This document shows, in pieces, positions 6,994-15,637 of a stretch of DNA of 44,457 nucleotides. The DNA lies in assembly GCA_944326915.1 (NCBI GenBank), contig CALVFT010000012.1:1-44457 (forward strand). Reading direction: 5' to 3'. The position numbers and the translations under genes were made by a program. Source of the stretch: Candidatus Gastranaerophilales bacterium. Lineage in GTDB: Bacteria; Cyanobacteriota; Vampirovibrionia; Gastranaerophilales; Gastranaerophilaceae. The notes below the pieces were generated by a model. The model did no database searches. It was given only the letters and a program-made list of their open reading frames with translations, and was not told where the DNA came from. Each line of letters begins with the position of its first letter. The stretch's first letter is position 1.

Positions 6994-8196
6994 CTTGATA
7001 TACTGAATAGATTCAACATATTTTACAAATTCTTCCAAAGGCACTTTCATATCAGCATTTTTGCCATGCCAAGGATTACATACGGTTATAATATTCTTAT
7101 CTAAATCTATATTTTTAAGTGCATATGCATGAGCTTCATGCAAATCATAGTTTTTCGCAAATTTTGTCCAATTTTTGTCAACACACTTGAAAGTACAACC
7201 ACCGGCAAAATTTTCATTGCCTGATTTTGACAATAATTTTAAAATTTGATTCACATTAGTTTGCTTTTCTTTAATAATATCAGCATTATCTTCCTTATTC
7301 ATTATCAAATAATTTTGATTGTTATATGCAGAACGATAAGGAGTTTTGCCTGTAATCAAAGCAAGATTTCTTGAAATATACCCGCCAGAGACGTAATCAT
7401 CAAACCCTTTATTATCCTTTTTATCAGAATCCCTAAGAATATATCCTGTCTCCTTACGATATTTTTCAATAGCCAAATTCAGAAGCATAATATCAGCATC
7501 ACCATAAGAATATTTTTTTTGAGTTTGTCCATTTTTCAATTTGACATATTCTTCTTGAACTTTTTTAAGTTCTGAATTAGAGAATTTATAACTAACAGGT
7601 TTTGGCTTAGCTCCATATAAGGTAACCTCATACCCGTCAGAAGAAACTTTTATAGATTTTTCTAACAAATCAGATCCTTTTTTAGAATATGAGAGAGAAT
7701 AAAGAGAAACATCTTGATAGCATTCGCCAACAAGTGCCTGATTTGATTGTCCTATTTTTTTATTTGGTTTTATTGGCTCAGCAATTTCATCAATCGTAAT
7801 TTTATACTTGCTAGCATCTTTTTTATAAGTACTATCATTATTTAACATGTATTTTAATTCTTGATAAGAAGGAATATGATACTCAATTTCTTTTTGGGTA
7901 TTAGCTTTGTAAACCTTTTTCATGTCATCAACAAAATCTTCATATCTTTTTTTGCTAACTTGATTGAACTCTTCAGCAGAAATCTTTCCATCAAAAGATA
8001 CACCTGCATTCTTACCAGGAAATTTCTTCTCTCCATCAAAAAAAGCCATTATAGAGTATTTCAAAAAATCTTCTTGAGGCATATTCTTTAAATTAAAAGA
8101 ATTTACCAAATACATTGAATCGTTATTTTTTGCATAACCTAAATTATTGGCTCGATGTAAGTATTCTCTTAAATTTTGGATAAAATCTGACATCAT
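6988..8196 (-). CDS. Calpain-like (family C2) cysteine protease
   Basis: 402 aa. The papain-fold calpain triad can be seen: Cys159 in QALVGECYQD, His356 in LHEAHAYAL and Asn374 in VCNPWHG, in the usual order and spacing. Residues ~65-76 (GVSFDGKISAEE) resemble a degenerate EF-hand loop that lacks the first acidic residue. The first ~140 residues are a non-catalytic helical region. There is no signal peptide, so it is cytoplasmic or exported without a Sec signal. Substrate unknown. The gene has its own intergenic space upstream and converges with the HD hydrolase downstream. Starts with two Met codons; AGAGAG is a modest ribosome site. Confidence 0.8.
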   Translation of the reverse strand: MMSDFIQNLREYLHRANNLGYAKNNDSMYLVNSFNLKNMPQEDFLKYSIMAFFDGEKKFPGKNAGVSFDGKISAEEFNQVSKKRYEDFVDDMKKVYKANTQKEIEYHIPSYQELKYMLNNDSTYKKDASKYKITIDEIAEPIKPNKKIGQSNQALVGECYQDVSLYSLSYSKKGSDLLEKSIKVSSDGYEVTLYGAKPKPVSYKFSNSELKKVQEEYVKLKNGQTQKKYSYGDADIMLLNLAIEKYRKETGYILRDSDKKDNKGFDDYVSGGYISRNLALITGKTPYRSAYNNQNYLIMNKEDNADIIKEKQTNVNQILKLLSKSGNENFAGGCTFKCVDKNWTKFAKNYDLHEAHAYALKNIDLDKNIITVCNPWHGKNADMKVPLEEFVKYVESIQYIKL

Positions 8197-8271
8197 TACA
8201 CTCTCTATTTATATAAAAAAATAAATAAAGAAGAATTTCATAAAAACAAAAAACATTTAAAAAAATTTACA

Positions 8272-9990
8272 CTACTCAAATAAATCCGTAACCGCAAATT
8301 TCTTCACATTAATCAATCCTTTATCAGTAATTTTAAGTTCAGGAATAACTGACAAAGACAAAAATGCCATACTCATAAACGGATCTGCAATTTCACAACC
8401 AATTTTTTGAGAAGCACTTTCTAATTCAGAAATTTTTTGTCTTACATCATCAACAGGCTTGTCAGACATCAAACCTGCAATAGGTAAAGGTAAATGAGCA
8501 AGAGTCTTACCATTCTCAACAATAATCTTACCACCTTGAGATTTTACCAACTCAACAGCAGCATAATACATATCTTCATCATTAGTTCCAATGACAATCA
8601 TATTATGGCTATCATGAGCTACAGTTGATGCAATTGCTCCAGATTTTAGTTTGAAACCTTTAACAAAGCCTAAGCCAATGTTTCCTGTAGCTTTGTGACG
8701 TTCAATTACAGCTATTTTTAAAATATCATTTTCATTATCTGAAACAGCCAAGCCATCAACTATTTTGGCATTTTCTACTGACAACTTAGTAATTAATTGT
8801 TTTGGAATGACATTAATTACTTTTATTTTATCTTTTCCTTGAGGAACTTTTATTTGCAAATCCTCAATATTTAAATACTTGATGTTCACAGAACCTCTCA
8901 AAGCCGGCAATTTAAAATCAGTTGTATCTATGACCATTTTGCCATCTTTTGCAATCATTTGACCGTTTTTAAATACCATTTTAGGTTCAAATTTTTCTAA
9001 ATCATCAAATACAGCAATATCTGCCTTATAACCGGGAGCAATTGCACCTAGATTTGTCAATTTAAAATATTCAGCAGTATTCAAACTTGCCATTTGAATA
9101 GCTTTAACCGGATCAACGCCATTTTTAACAGCTTTTTTAACCATTCTTGAAATATGTTTAACAAGATGTTTTGGATGTCTGTCATCAGTCACAAACATAC
9201 ATTTTCTTGTATTATATTTTTTCATCACAGGAATCAAAGGTTCAAGATCTCTAGCGCCAGTAGCTTCCCTTATCATCAAATACATGCCCAATCGCAATTT
9301 TTCAACAGCTTCCTCAGGAGTTGTACACTCATGATCAGAAGCAACACCTGATGCGATATAAGCATTCAAATCCTTTCCTGATAAATGCGGTGCATGCCCA
9401 TCAACTCTTTTATTTTTATCAAGTCCCAATTGAATTTTACTCAAAACGCTATTATCACAACCAACAACTCCAGGGAAATTCATCATTTCTGCTATACCTA
9501 AAACCCAAGGTGCATCAATCAATAATGCTAAATCATAACTATTAAGCTCAACACCTGATGTTTCTAGATCAGTTGCAGGTACACAAGACGGAAGCATCAT
9601 ATAAACATCTAAAGGTAAATTTTTAGTTGCTTCACGCATAAAGCTAATCCCCTGTAATCCCATAACATTGGCAATTTCATGAGGATCAGCAATAACAGTT
9701 GTAGTTCCTGATGCAAGTACCAATTTTGCAAATTCAGAAGGCATAAGCATAGCACTTTCAAGGTGTACATGCCCGTCAATAAACGATGGAGAAACATAAG
9801 CTCCATTTACATCAATTTCTTTTTTTCCTTTGTACCCTTTCGAAATACCTGCAACAGTATCTCCAATTATGGCGATATCTGTTTCATAAATTTCTTCTGA
9901 CAAAACATTTACTAACTTAGCATTTTTTATAACTAGATCAGCTAATTCTTCACCTTTACTAACTTTAATTATATCTTCCAAATTTTTCAT
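8272..9990 (-). CDS. ade: Adenine deaminase
   Basis: 572 aa from the chosen start. Amidohydrolase that converts adenine to hypoxanthine and ammonia in purine salvage. Metal-binding motifs: IDGHVHLESAM (His74, His76), ADPHEIANVMG, GHAPHLSGKDLNAY, then ASDHECTT and TDDRHP. Length and the C-terminal domain agree with the AdeC/Ade family. An in-frame ATG 13 codons upstream (10029) has no ribosome site, whereas AAGGCAGG lies just before ATG 9988-9990. It stands alone, divergent from the nucleotidyltransferase gene on its right. Confidence 0.96.
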   Translation of the reverse strand: MKNLEDIIKVSKGEELADLVIKNAKLVNVLSEEIYETDIAIIGDTVAGISKGYKGKKEIDVNGAYVSPSFIDGHVHLESAMLMPSEFAKLVLASGTTTVIADPHEIANVMGLQGISFMREATKNLPLDVYMMLPSCVPATDLETSGVELNSYDLALLIDAPWVLGIAEMMNFPGVVGCDNSVLSKIQLGLDKNKRVDGHAPHLSGKDLNAYIASGVASDHECTTPEEAVEKLRLGMYLMIREATGARDLEPLIPVMKKYNTRKCMFVTDDRHPKHLVKHISRMVKKAVKNGVDPVKAIQMASLNTAEYFKLTNLGAIAPGYKADIAVFDDLEKFEPKMVFKNGQMIAKDGKMVIDTTDFKLPALRGSVNIKYLNIEDLQIKVPQGKDKIKVINVIPKQLITKLSVENAKIVDGLAVSDNENDILKIAVIERHKATGNIGLGFVKGFKLKSGAIASTVAHDSHNMIVIGTNDEDMYYAAVELVKSQGGKIIVENGKTLAHLPLPIAGLMSDKPVDDVRQKISELESASQKIGCEIADPFMSMAFLSLSVIPELKITDKGLINVKKFAVTDLFE

Positions 9991-10064
9991 AATAATCTTA
10001 CCTGCCTTTTTACCATAATAACATAACAAAAATTAATAACATAGACTAATCAAAAAATTTTCAT

Positions 10065-10070
10065 TATAAT
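10065..10070 (+). promoter_or_regulatory. TATAAT -10 box; leaderless start
   Basis: A perfect TATAAT ends 6 bases before the ATG of the nucleotidyltransferase gene, and no Shine-Dalgarno fits between. Transcription should begin at or within a base or so of the start codon. Confidence 0.65.
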
Positions 10071-10076
10071 TCTAAT

Positions 10077-10739
10077 ATGGATTTTGATATAGAACTTTGG
10101 TTACAAGAACTTACAAAACAACTGTTTGATATTTTTGATGACAGGATAAAATTTATTGGACTGCAAGGTAGCTATAAAAGAGGTGAGGCTAACGACAGCA
10201 GTGATATTGACGTTGTTATACTTCTTGATAAACTAAATTTTGATGACCTTCAACAATATAAAAAAATATTACAATCAATGCCTGACAATGAAAAAGCTTG
10301 TGGTTTTATTTGTGGAGAAAATGAACTTTATAACTGGCCAAAATCAGATCTTTTTCAACTTTCACAAGATACAATATCTCTTTATGGAAATTTAGAAAAT
10401 TTCATTCCAACTATTGAAAAATCAGATATTGAAGACTTTGTAAAAATAAACTCTGCAAACCTATACCACCAAATGAGCCATGCATATTTATTTGAAGATA
10501 AAGATATTAATATCTTAAAACAAGGTTATAAGACAGCATTTTTTATATTACAAGGAATGTACTATCTAAAAAATGGAGAGTATCCGAACTCAAAATCAGA
10601 ACTTCTACTAAAACTTGACGGAGAAAACAAAGACATATTACTTGTGAATGTAAATTGGATAAAATTAAAAATCAGTAATAATATTGACTTTTACTTTGAA
10701 AAAATAATTAATTGGTCATCAAAAAATATCAGTTCATAG
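10077..10739 (+). CDS. Nucleotidyltransferase-domain protein (MNT/KNTase-like)
   Basis: 220 aa. The N-terminal half carries the polymerase-beta nucleotidyltransferase motif: Gly31-Ser32 in LQGSYKRGEA, then Asp43-x-Asp45 in SSDIDVVILLD. The C-terminal half is helical, with tyrosine-rich segments like the helical domain of aminoglycoside-type nucleotidyltransferases. Substrate unknown: nucleotidylation of a small molecule or of a protein are both possible. There is no HEPN partner next to it, so a MNT-HEPN toxin pair is not supported. Probably translated from a leaderless mRNA. Its 3' end overlaps the convergent Mur-ligase gene by 11 bases. Confidence 0.78.
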   Translation: MDFDIELWLQELTKQLFDIFDDRIKFIGLQGSYKRGEANDSSDIDVVILLDKLNFDDLQQYKKILQSMPDNEKACGFICGENELYNWPKSDLFQLSQDTISLYGNLENFIPTIEKSDIEDFVKINSANLYHQMSHAYLFEDKDINILKQGYKTAFFILQGMYYLKNGEYPNSKSELLLKLDGENKDILLVNVNWIKLKISNNIDFYFEKIINWSSKNISS

Positions 10740-12114
10740 CTGACTTCAGCATTAAAGCTGTTTTATATAAACCTATTGAATGAGATGATTTTATAAAGAT
10801 AAAATCACCATCTTTTATCCAATTTTTTATATCTTTATTTAATTCTTCAACAGTTTCGTAATATTCACCTGCAAAATCAAATTTTATAATATTCCACAAA
10901 GGTTTCATTTCAGCAGAACAGAGTATAACTCTTGCAGGTTTAACTTTTCTAATTACATCCTCAAGCTCGATATGATATTTTTCAGAATCTTTTCCTCCTT
11001 CTGTCATACCGCCTAAAATCAACAGTCTTGATTTATCATCACCACCATACATCCTATAAAAACCTTCTAAAGATGCACGCATAGAAACAGGATTTGCATT
11101 ATAAGACTCATCTATGAGGGTAATATTTTTATCAAAATCAATCTTTCCAGAGAATACTTCTCCTCTGCCTTCAAGAGATTTGAAATTCTTCAATTTTTCA
11201 ATAGCATCCTCTATTGACTCTCCACACTCAACGGCAGCAGCAATAGCCATTCCCATATCAATAAGAATATGCTTTGGTAAAAGCTCTCCTGACAATTCAT
11301 ATCTTTGTCCATTTATTATAAAACAATTAGAACTTTCAGCATCAATTCTTATATTGCTATTTTCACCCTCTCCAACAGTAATCAATTTTAACTTTTTCTC
11401 TAAAATCATATCCTCAAAAATATCAAAATAAGGAATTTCGTTATAGATAATAGCAACTTTACCTGCACTCATAGAAGAAAATATTTTGCTTTTACGAAAT
11501 GCAACATCTCTTAAAGTTTCATCACCGGTCAAATGTACTGGTGCAATAGTTGTCACTATAGCAATATCAGGAATGGTTAATGATGAATTTCTTATCATAC
11601 CACCCCCTAAAGATGTTTCAACAACCCAATATGGATTATCCAAATCAAAAGTTGTTAAATTCCAACCAATACCCCAAGAAGTATTAGCTTTATTCAGGTT
11701 TGAGCTTGCTCCTTTATCTTTCAAAATTTCATAGACCATACTTGTAGTAGTGGATTTCCCTGCACTACCTGTAACTGCAATAACCTTACCGTTATAATGA
11801 CTTCTGATATATCGAGCATAAGCAAAAATAACTTCACTTGTATCATCTACTTCTATAATCGGTTTTCCATAAGACACTAACTCACTAGCATGACCTTTTG
11901 AACAAACTAAAGCTGAAGCTTTATCAATTATTTTATCTCTATGCAAAGGCACAATACCTCTTTTTTCGCCTTCAAAACGTAAAAGAGCCATATTATCCTG
12001 TTCAAATTCATCATGCCAGATCCGCAGACCACTACCAGTCCATTCAGTAGGCATATTATGTAATCTGCAATATGGATAAGCCTCAATAAGCTTTTCTTTA
12101 GTCCAAAAATTCAT
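10729..12114 (-). CDS. Mur ligase family protein, MurF-like
   Basis: 461 aa. ATP-dependent amide ligase of the Mur superfamily. The P-loop VTGSAGKSTTT lies at ~115-123; the C-terminal domain has IDESYNANPVSMRASLEG, the motif typical of MurF, which adds D-Ala-D-Ala to the UDP-MurNAc-tripeptide. The middle motif is ETSLGGGMI, where housekeeping MurF normally has a Glu-rich LELGANHPGEI-like stretch, and the N-terminal ~100 residues do not look like the usual MurF domain. It may therefore be a paralogue acting on another substrate. It starts one base after a small secreted-protein gene, with TAGGAT as ribosome site. Confidence 0.78.
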   Translation of the reverse strand: MNFWTKEKLIEAYPYCRLHNMPTEWTGSGLRIWHDEFEQDNMALLRFEGEKRGIVPLHRDKIIDKASALVCSKGHASELVSYGKPIIEVDDTSEVIFAYARYIRSHYNGKVIAVTGSAGKSTTTSMVYEILKDKGASSNLNKANTSWGIGWNLTTFDLDNPYWVVETSLGGGMIRNSSLTIPDIAIVTTIAPVHLTGDETLRDVAFRKSKIFSSMSAGKVAIIYNEIPYFDIFEDMILEKKLKLITVGEGENSNIRIDAESSNCFIINGQRYELSGELLPKHILIDMGMAIAAAVECGESIEDAIEKLKNFKSLEGRGEVFSGKIDFDKNITLIDESYNANPVSMRASLEGFYRMYGGDDKSRLLILGGMTEGGKDSEKYHIELEDVIRKVKPARVILCSAEMKPLWNIIKFDFAGEYYETVEELNKDIKNWIKDGDFIFIKSSHSIGLYKTALMLKSAMN

Positions 12115-12115
12115 C

Positions 12116-12490
12116 TTAGTATCCTATTTGATTAAACATACTCTGCATACCGCCTTGCATCATCATCATACTATTGGAGCTGTCATAATTTTGCGGGAAA
12201 TTGCTATAATTCATTGCAGGCGTTCTTCTAAGAGCATCAGGATCTTGGTTAACGATTTGTCTTGCAGATACCGGACGTTTTGAAAAGTCAATTTCTCCTT
12301 CTTCAATCATCTCAGCCATACCTTCATCATATTCCAAATCAGATACCGATAATGGAGGATATTTAAAAGAAGCCTTATTCGTCACTCCTGAAAACTTTTT
12401 CGCAGGTGTAAGATTTACAGTTACTTCCTCAGCTAAAACATTTAATCCTAATGACATTATGCAAAGTAATAATAAAATTCTTTTTAACAT
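12116..12490 (-). CDS. Small secreted protein, unknown function
   Basis: 124 aa. Signal peptide of about 20 residues with cleavage near VLAEE. The mature part is short and polar, with an Asp/Glu patch in the middle and a Met/Gln/Asn-rich end (SNSMMMMQGG, NQIGY) that is likely disordered. No family recognised. It is the upstream gene of a two-gene unit with the MurF-like ligase, separated by one base, so a link to the cell envelope is plausible (inference from context). Ribosome site GAGG before ATG. Confidence 0.72.
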   Translation of the reverse strand: MLKRILLLLCIMSLGLNVLAEEVTVNLTPAKKFSGVTNKASFKYPPLSVSDLEYDEGMAEMIEEGEIDFSKRPVSARQIVNQDPDALRRTPAMNYSNFPQNYDSSNSMMMMQGGMQSMFNQIGY

Positions 12491-12561
12491 ACTAACCTCA
12501 AAATAATTTTTCTTACATTATAACAGAAATTTCAAATATGAAAACAATATAAACTTTTTTC

Positions 12562-12570
12562 TGATATACT
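12562..12570 (+). promoter_or_regulatory. Extended -10 promoter; leaderless start of pabBC
   Basis: TGATATACT is an extended -10 (TG, one base, TATACT). The ATG begins 6 bases after it, with no ribosome site between, so the transcript should be leaderless. Confidence 0.6.
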
Positions 12571-12576
12571 AGTCTA

Positions 12577-14247
12577 ATGTCAGTATATTCAGATAAAATT
12601 TTCAAAAACCCGATAAAAATAATAAAAGCATTCAACAATTCCGAATTTAAAGCAGCTTTTAATGGGATAGAAAAACTGCGTAAAAAATATTTTTTACTCG
12701 GCTACATAAGATATGAAGCCAAAGAAATCTTTTTAAATAACCAAATACAATCCCCACTTCCATTATTATATTTTGAAGTTTACGAAACTTACGAAAAATA
12801 TCTCCCGCAAAAATCTAAAGATACCAAACTGAAAATCACTCCCAAAATACACTTCAGGGAATATTCAACAGCTATTGAAAAAATCAAAAATGAAATAAAA
12901 AATGGTAACACCTATGAAGTAAATTACACATATGACTTTGAAATAGAAAATAAAAGCAAACATTCAAACATAGAAATCTATGAACATTTTCTCTCCGAAC
13001 AAAAAACCCCATATAATACCTTTATCGAAAATGAATATGAAACACTTTTATCATTTTCACCAGAACTATTTTTCGAGCTTGAAGGCAATCATATAATCAC
13101 AAAACCAATGAAAGGAACCATAAAAAGGGGAAAAACAGAAAAAGAAGATTTGCAGCTAAAGACATATCTCCAACAAGATGAAAAAAATCGCTCAGAAAAT
13201 GTTATGATAGTTGATTTGCTAAGAAACGACCTTGGAAGAATAGCTCAAACAGGTAGTGTCAAAGTAACAAAATTATTTGAAATAGAAACTCACAAAACAC
13301 TTCATCAAATGACTTCTCAAATAGAAGCAGACTTAAAAGAAGATACAACCCTTTATGATATTTTTAATGCAATTTTTCCTTGCGGCTCAATCACAGGCGC
13401 TCCCAAAATAAGTACAATGCAAATCATAGATTCTGTTGAATTTGGCAAACGAGGTATATATTGCGGAGCAATAGGACTAATAACACCACAATCAACAACC
13501 TTCAGTGTACCTATAAGAATTCTGCAAAAACCAAATAATCAAAACAAATTTCAATACCGCGTCGGAGGAGCAGTAGTCTGGGATTCAACAGCACAAGATG
13601 AGTGGGAAGAAACATATACAAAAATTAAATTTCTAAACAATCAATTCCAAATTGTTGAAACAATGAAATTTTCAAACGGGAAAATCCTATTTGAAAAAGA
13701 ACACCTTGAAAGAATGAAACATTCTGCATCTCAACTTGGGTTCACATACAATACACCTGATATTAAAATACCTGATTCAGGTGATGGAATTATAAGAATT
13801 CTTCTTGATAAAGATGGTACATTCTCATATGAAATCAAAAACATTACTGATAGCAAAACTGATATTATTGAAATTTCTCCCATCAAAGTATCAAGCAAAA
13901 ATAAAATGCTTTACCATAAAACAAGCTATCGTCCTTGGTTTGTAGAAAGTTATAAAAGAATAAGAGAAAAAGAAATATATGATGAAATATTTTTTAACGA
14001 AAAAGGAGAACTCACAGAAGGAGCAAGAAGCAATATAATCCTTGAACTCAACGGAAAATTTTATACTCCACCAATATCTTGCGGACTTCTAAACGGTATT
14101 TACAGACAAAAGCTCATCAATGAAGGGTACTGCACAGAAAAAATTCTATACCACCAAGATCTGCTTAAAGCAGAAAATATCTACTGCATAAATTCTGTAA
14201 GGGGAATTAAAAAAGTTCAATTAAAGGAAGAAAAATGCAAAATCTAA
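12577..14247 (+). CDS. pabBC: Aminodeoxychorismate synthase component I fused to 4-amino-4-deoxychorismate lyase
   Basis: 556 aa in two domains. Residues 1 to ~360 are the chorismate-binding domain: PMKGTIKRG, ENVMIVDLLRNDLGRIA, and the GSITGAPK loop. Residues ~365-556 are a class IV PLP aminotransferase-fold lyase: YHKTSYR carries the probable PLP lysine, followed by LTEGARSNI and GLLNGIYR. Together the two halves take chorismate plus ammonia to p-aminobenzoate for folate. Ammonia comes from PabA, whose gene overlaps the end of this one by 13 bases. Both active sites look intact. Gene fusions of this kind are known in several phyla. Confidence 0.93.
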   Translation: MSVYSDKIFKNPIKIIKAFNNSEFKAAFNGIEKLRKKYFLLGYIRYEAKEIFLNNQIQSPLPLLYFEVYETYEKYLPQKSKDTKLKITPKIHFREYSTAIEKIKNEIKNGNTYEVNYTYDFEIENKSKHSNIEIYEHFLSEQKTPYNTFIENEYETLLSFSPELFFELEGNHIITKPMKGTIKRGKTEKEDLQLKTYLQQDEKNRSENVMIVDLLRNDLGRIAQTGSVKVTKLFEIETHKTLHQMTSQIEADLKEDTTLYDIFNAIFPCGSITGAPKISTMQIIDSVEFGKRGIYCGAIGLITPQSTTFSVPIRILQKPNNQNKFQYRVGGAVVWDSTAQDEWEETYTKIKFLNNQFQIVETMKFSNGKILFEKEHLERMKHSASQLGFTYNTPDIKIPDSGDGIIRILLDKDGTFSYEIKNITDSKTDIIEISPIKVSSKNKMLYHKTSYRPWFVESYKRIREKEIYDEIFFNEKGELTEGARSNIILELNGKFYTPPISCGLLNGIYRQKLINEGYCTEKILYHQDLLKAENIYCINSVRGIKKVQLKEEKCKI

Positions 14248-14807
14248 TCTTAATAGATAACTACGATTCATTTACATACAACATAGTCCAATATCTAAAA
14301 AAACTTGGAACAGATCCTCTCATTTTTGAAAATAATAAAATTAGTATTCAGGAGCTAAAAAAAATAAATTTTGAAAAAATACTTATTTCTCCTGGAGCAG
14401 GGAACCCAAATACAGCAGGAATTTCTATGGATATTATAAAAGAATTTCATACCTCAAAACAAATTTTCGGGGTCTGCCTTGGGCATCAATGCATTGGACA
14501 ATTCTTCGGCTCTAAAATAATAAAAGCTCCAATACCAATGCATGGAAAAACTTCTGAAATATTTGTAGACACAGAAAGTAAACTTTTCAAAAATATCCCA
14601 CAAAGCTTTAACGCAACACGCTATCATTCTCTTGTTATAGAAAACATAGATATACACTCACCAATAAAAATAACCGCAAAAACAAAAGACAATATAATTA
14701 TGGCAATAGAACATAAATATCTTCCTATTTATGGTGTGCAATTCCATCCTGAAGCTATTCTTACTGAATATGGCAAACAAATATTTAAGAATTTTTTATC
14801 AATTTAA
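14235..14807 (+). CDS. pabA: Aminodeoxychorismate/anthranilate synthase glutamine amidotransferase
   Basis: 190 aa, the full length of a class I amidotransferase. Starts LIDNYDSFTYN; oxyanion strand ISPGAGNP; nucleophile Cys in GVCLGHQCIG; the His and Glu of the triad in GVQFHPEAILTEYG. It frees ammonia from glutamine for the PabB half of the upstream gene; a role with anthranilate synthase (TrpG) cannot be excluded, since many bacteria share one subunit. The AGGAAG ribosome site and ATG lie within the last codons of pabBC. Its last 23 bases overlap the convergent pgeF gene. Confidence 0.93.
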   Translation: MQNLILIDNYDSFTYNIVQYLKKLGTDPLIFENNKISIQELKKINFEKILISPGAGNPNTAGISMDIIKEFHTSKQIFGVCLGHQCIGQFFGSKIIKAPIPMHGKTSEIFVDTESKLFKNIPQSFNATRYHSLVIENIDIHSPIKITAKTKDNIIMAIEHKYLPIYGVQFHPEAILTEYGKQIFKNFLSI

Positions 14808-15531
14808 GTACTGCACTATGTCTGTTTGTAGTAGCATTTTCCTTTCTATAAGAAAAGAACATATCATTATCACACACAGTGCAATATGGACAAACATCAA
14901 TTTCTTTTACACCAATTTCAATCAACTGCTGCCTGTTAATATTCTTTAAATCAACAAAAATTTCACCATCTCTAACTTCAGACAGACCTGAAAAATCATT
15001 CACCGTAGCACGTAATTTATCTAAAACTTCATCACCGACATTATAGCAGCACATAGATATCGCAGGGCCTATCAAAGCTTGGATATCAGACGGATTAGAA
15101 CCAAATTCTTTTATCATTTTCTCAACTGTTACAGATCCTATTTTCCCTGCAGTACCACGCCACCCTGCATGAGATACAGCACCAATATTCAATCTTTTGT
15201 CATAAAAAACCAGCGGTGTACAATCTGCAAAATTAAGAAAAATTGCATCTTCAAAATTATTCAAAATCAATCCATCCGTATCAGGATAGCTTGTTTTTGT
15301 TTTTTCGACAATCTCAACATTATTCGTATGAGTTTGAGATGGAGTAATCAAATTATTTAAGGGAATATTTAAATAATCACAGATTATTTTTTTATTTTCC
15401 AAAACCAAATCTTCAAACTCAATATCTTTAGTCTTTATAACAGATTCTCTTGTCGTAAAAAAATGTTCAACATTTTTTAATAAATCACTTTTTAAAACTT
15501 TTTTTCCAAAAATTTCATCAAAATAAAACAT
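14785..15531 (-). CDS. pgeF: Peptidoglycan editing factor PgeF (YfiH, multicopper-oxidase-fold)
   Basis: 248 aa. Conserved motifs of the family: TPSQTHTNNV, ADCTPLVFYD, SHAGWRGTAGKI with the zinc-binding His, and CCYNVGDEV. In E. coli the enzyme removes L-Ser wrongly added to UDP-MurNAc in place of L-Ala; other members were described as laccases or adenosine phosphorylases. It shares the neighbourhood with NagZ and a MurF-like ligase, consistent with wall metabolism. A minus-strand TGATATAAT lies 9 bases upstream of the ATG with no ribosome site, so the leader is at most a few bases. Confidence 0.92.
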   Translation of the reverse strand: MFYFDEIFGKKVLKSDLLKNVEHFFTTRESVIKTKDIEFEDLVLENKKIICDYLNIPLNNLITPSQTHTNNVEIVEKTKTSYPDTDGLILNNFEDAIFLNFADCTPLVFYDKRLNIGAVSHAGWRGTAGKIGSVTVEKMIKEFGSNPSDIQALIGPAISMCCYNVGDEVLDKLRATVNDFSGLSEVRDGEIFVDLKNINRQQLIEIGVKEIDVCPYCTVCDNDMFFSYRKENATTNRHSAVLKLIKNS

Positions 15532-15540
15532 AACAGACAG

Positions 15541-15549
15541 ATTATATCA
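15541..15549 (-). promoter_or_regulatory. Extended -10 promoter of pgeF
   Basis: TGATATAAT on the minus strand (TG, one base, perfect TATAAT), 9 bases before the ATG. The predicted transcript has a 2-3 base leader. Confidence 0.6.
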
Positions 15550-15637
15550 TAAATTTTATTTACATACATAGTACATTCATTCAGTTGAAATTTTCCTAAA
15601 AATATGCTAATATTCCAAAATTGGTAAAGGAGGCAAC

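Noticed and set aside
10077-10739. MNT antitoxin of a HEPN-MNT toxin pair
   Set aside because: No HEPN gene adjacent; the protein is 220 aa with its own helical domain, and its neighbour is a convergent Mur ligase.
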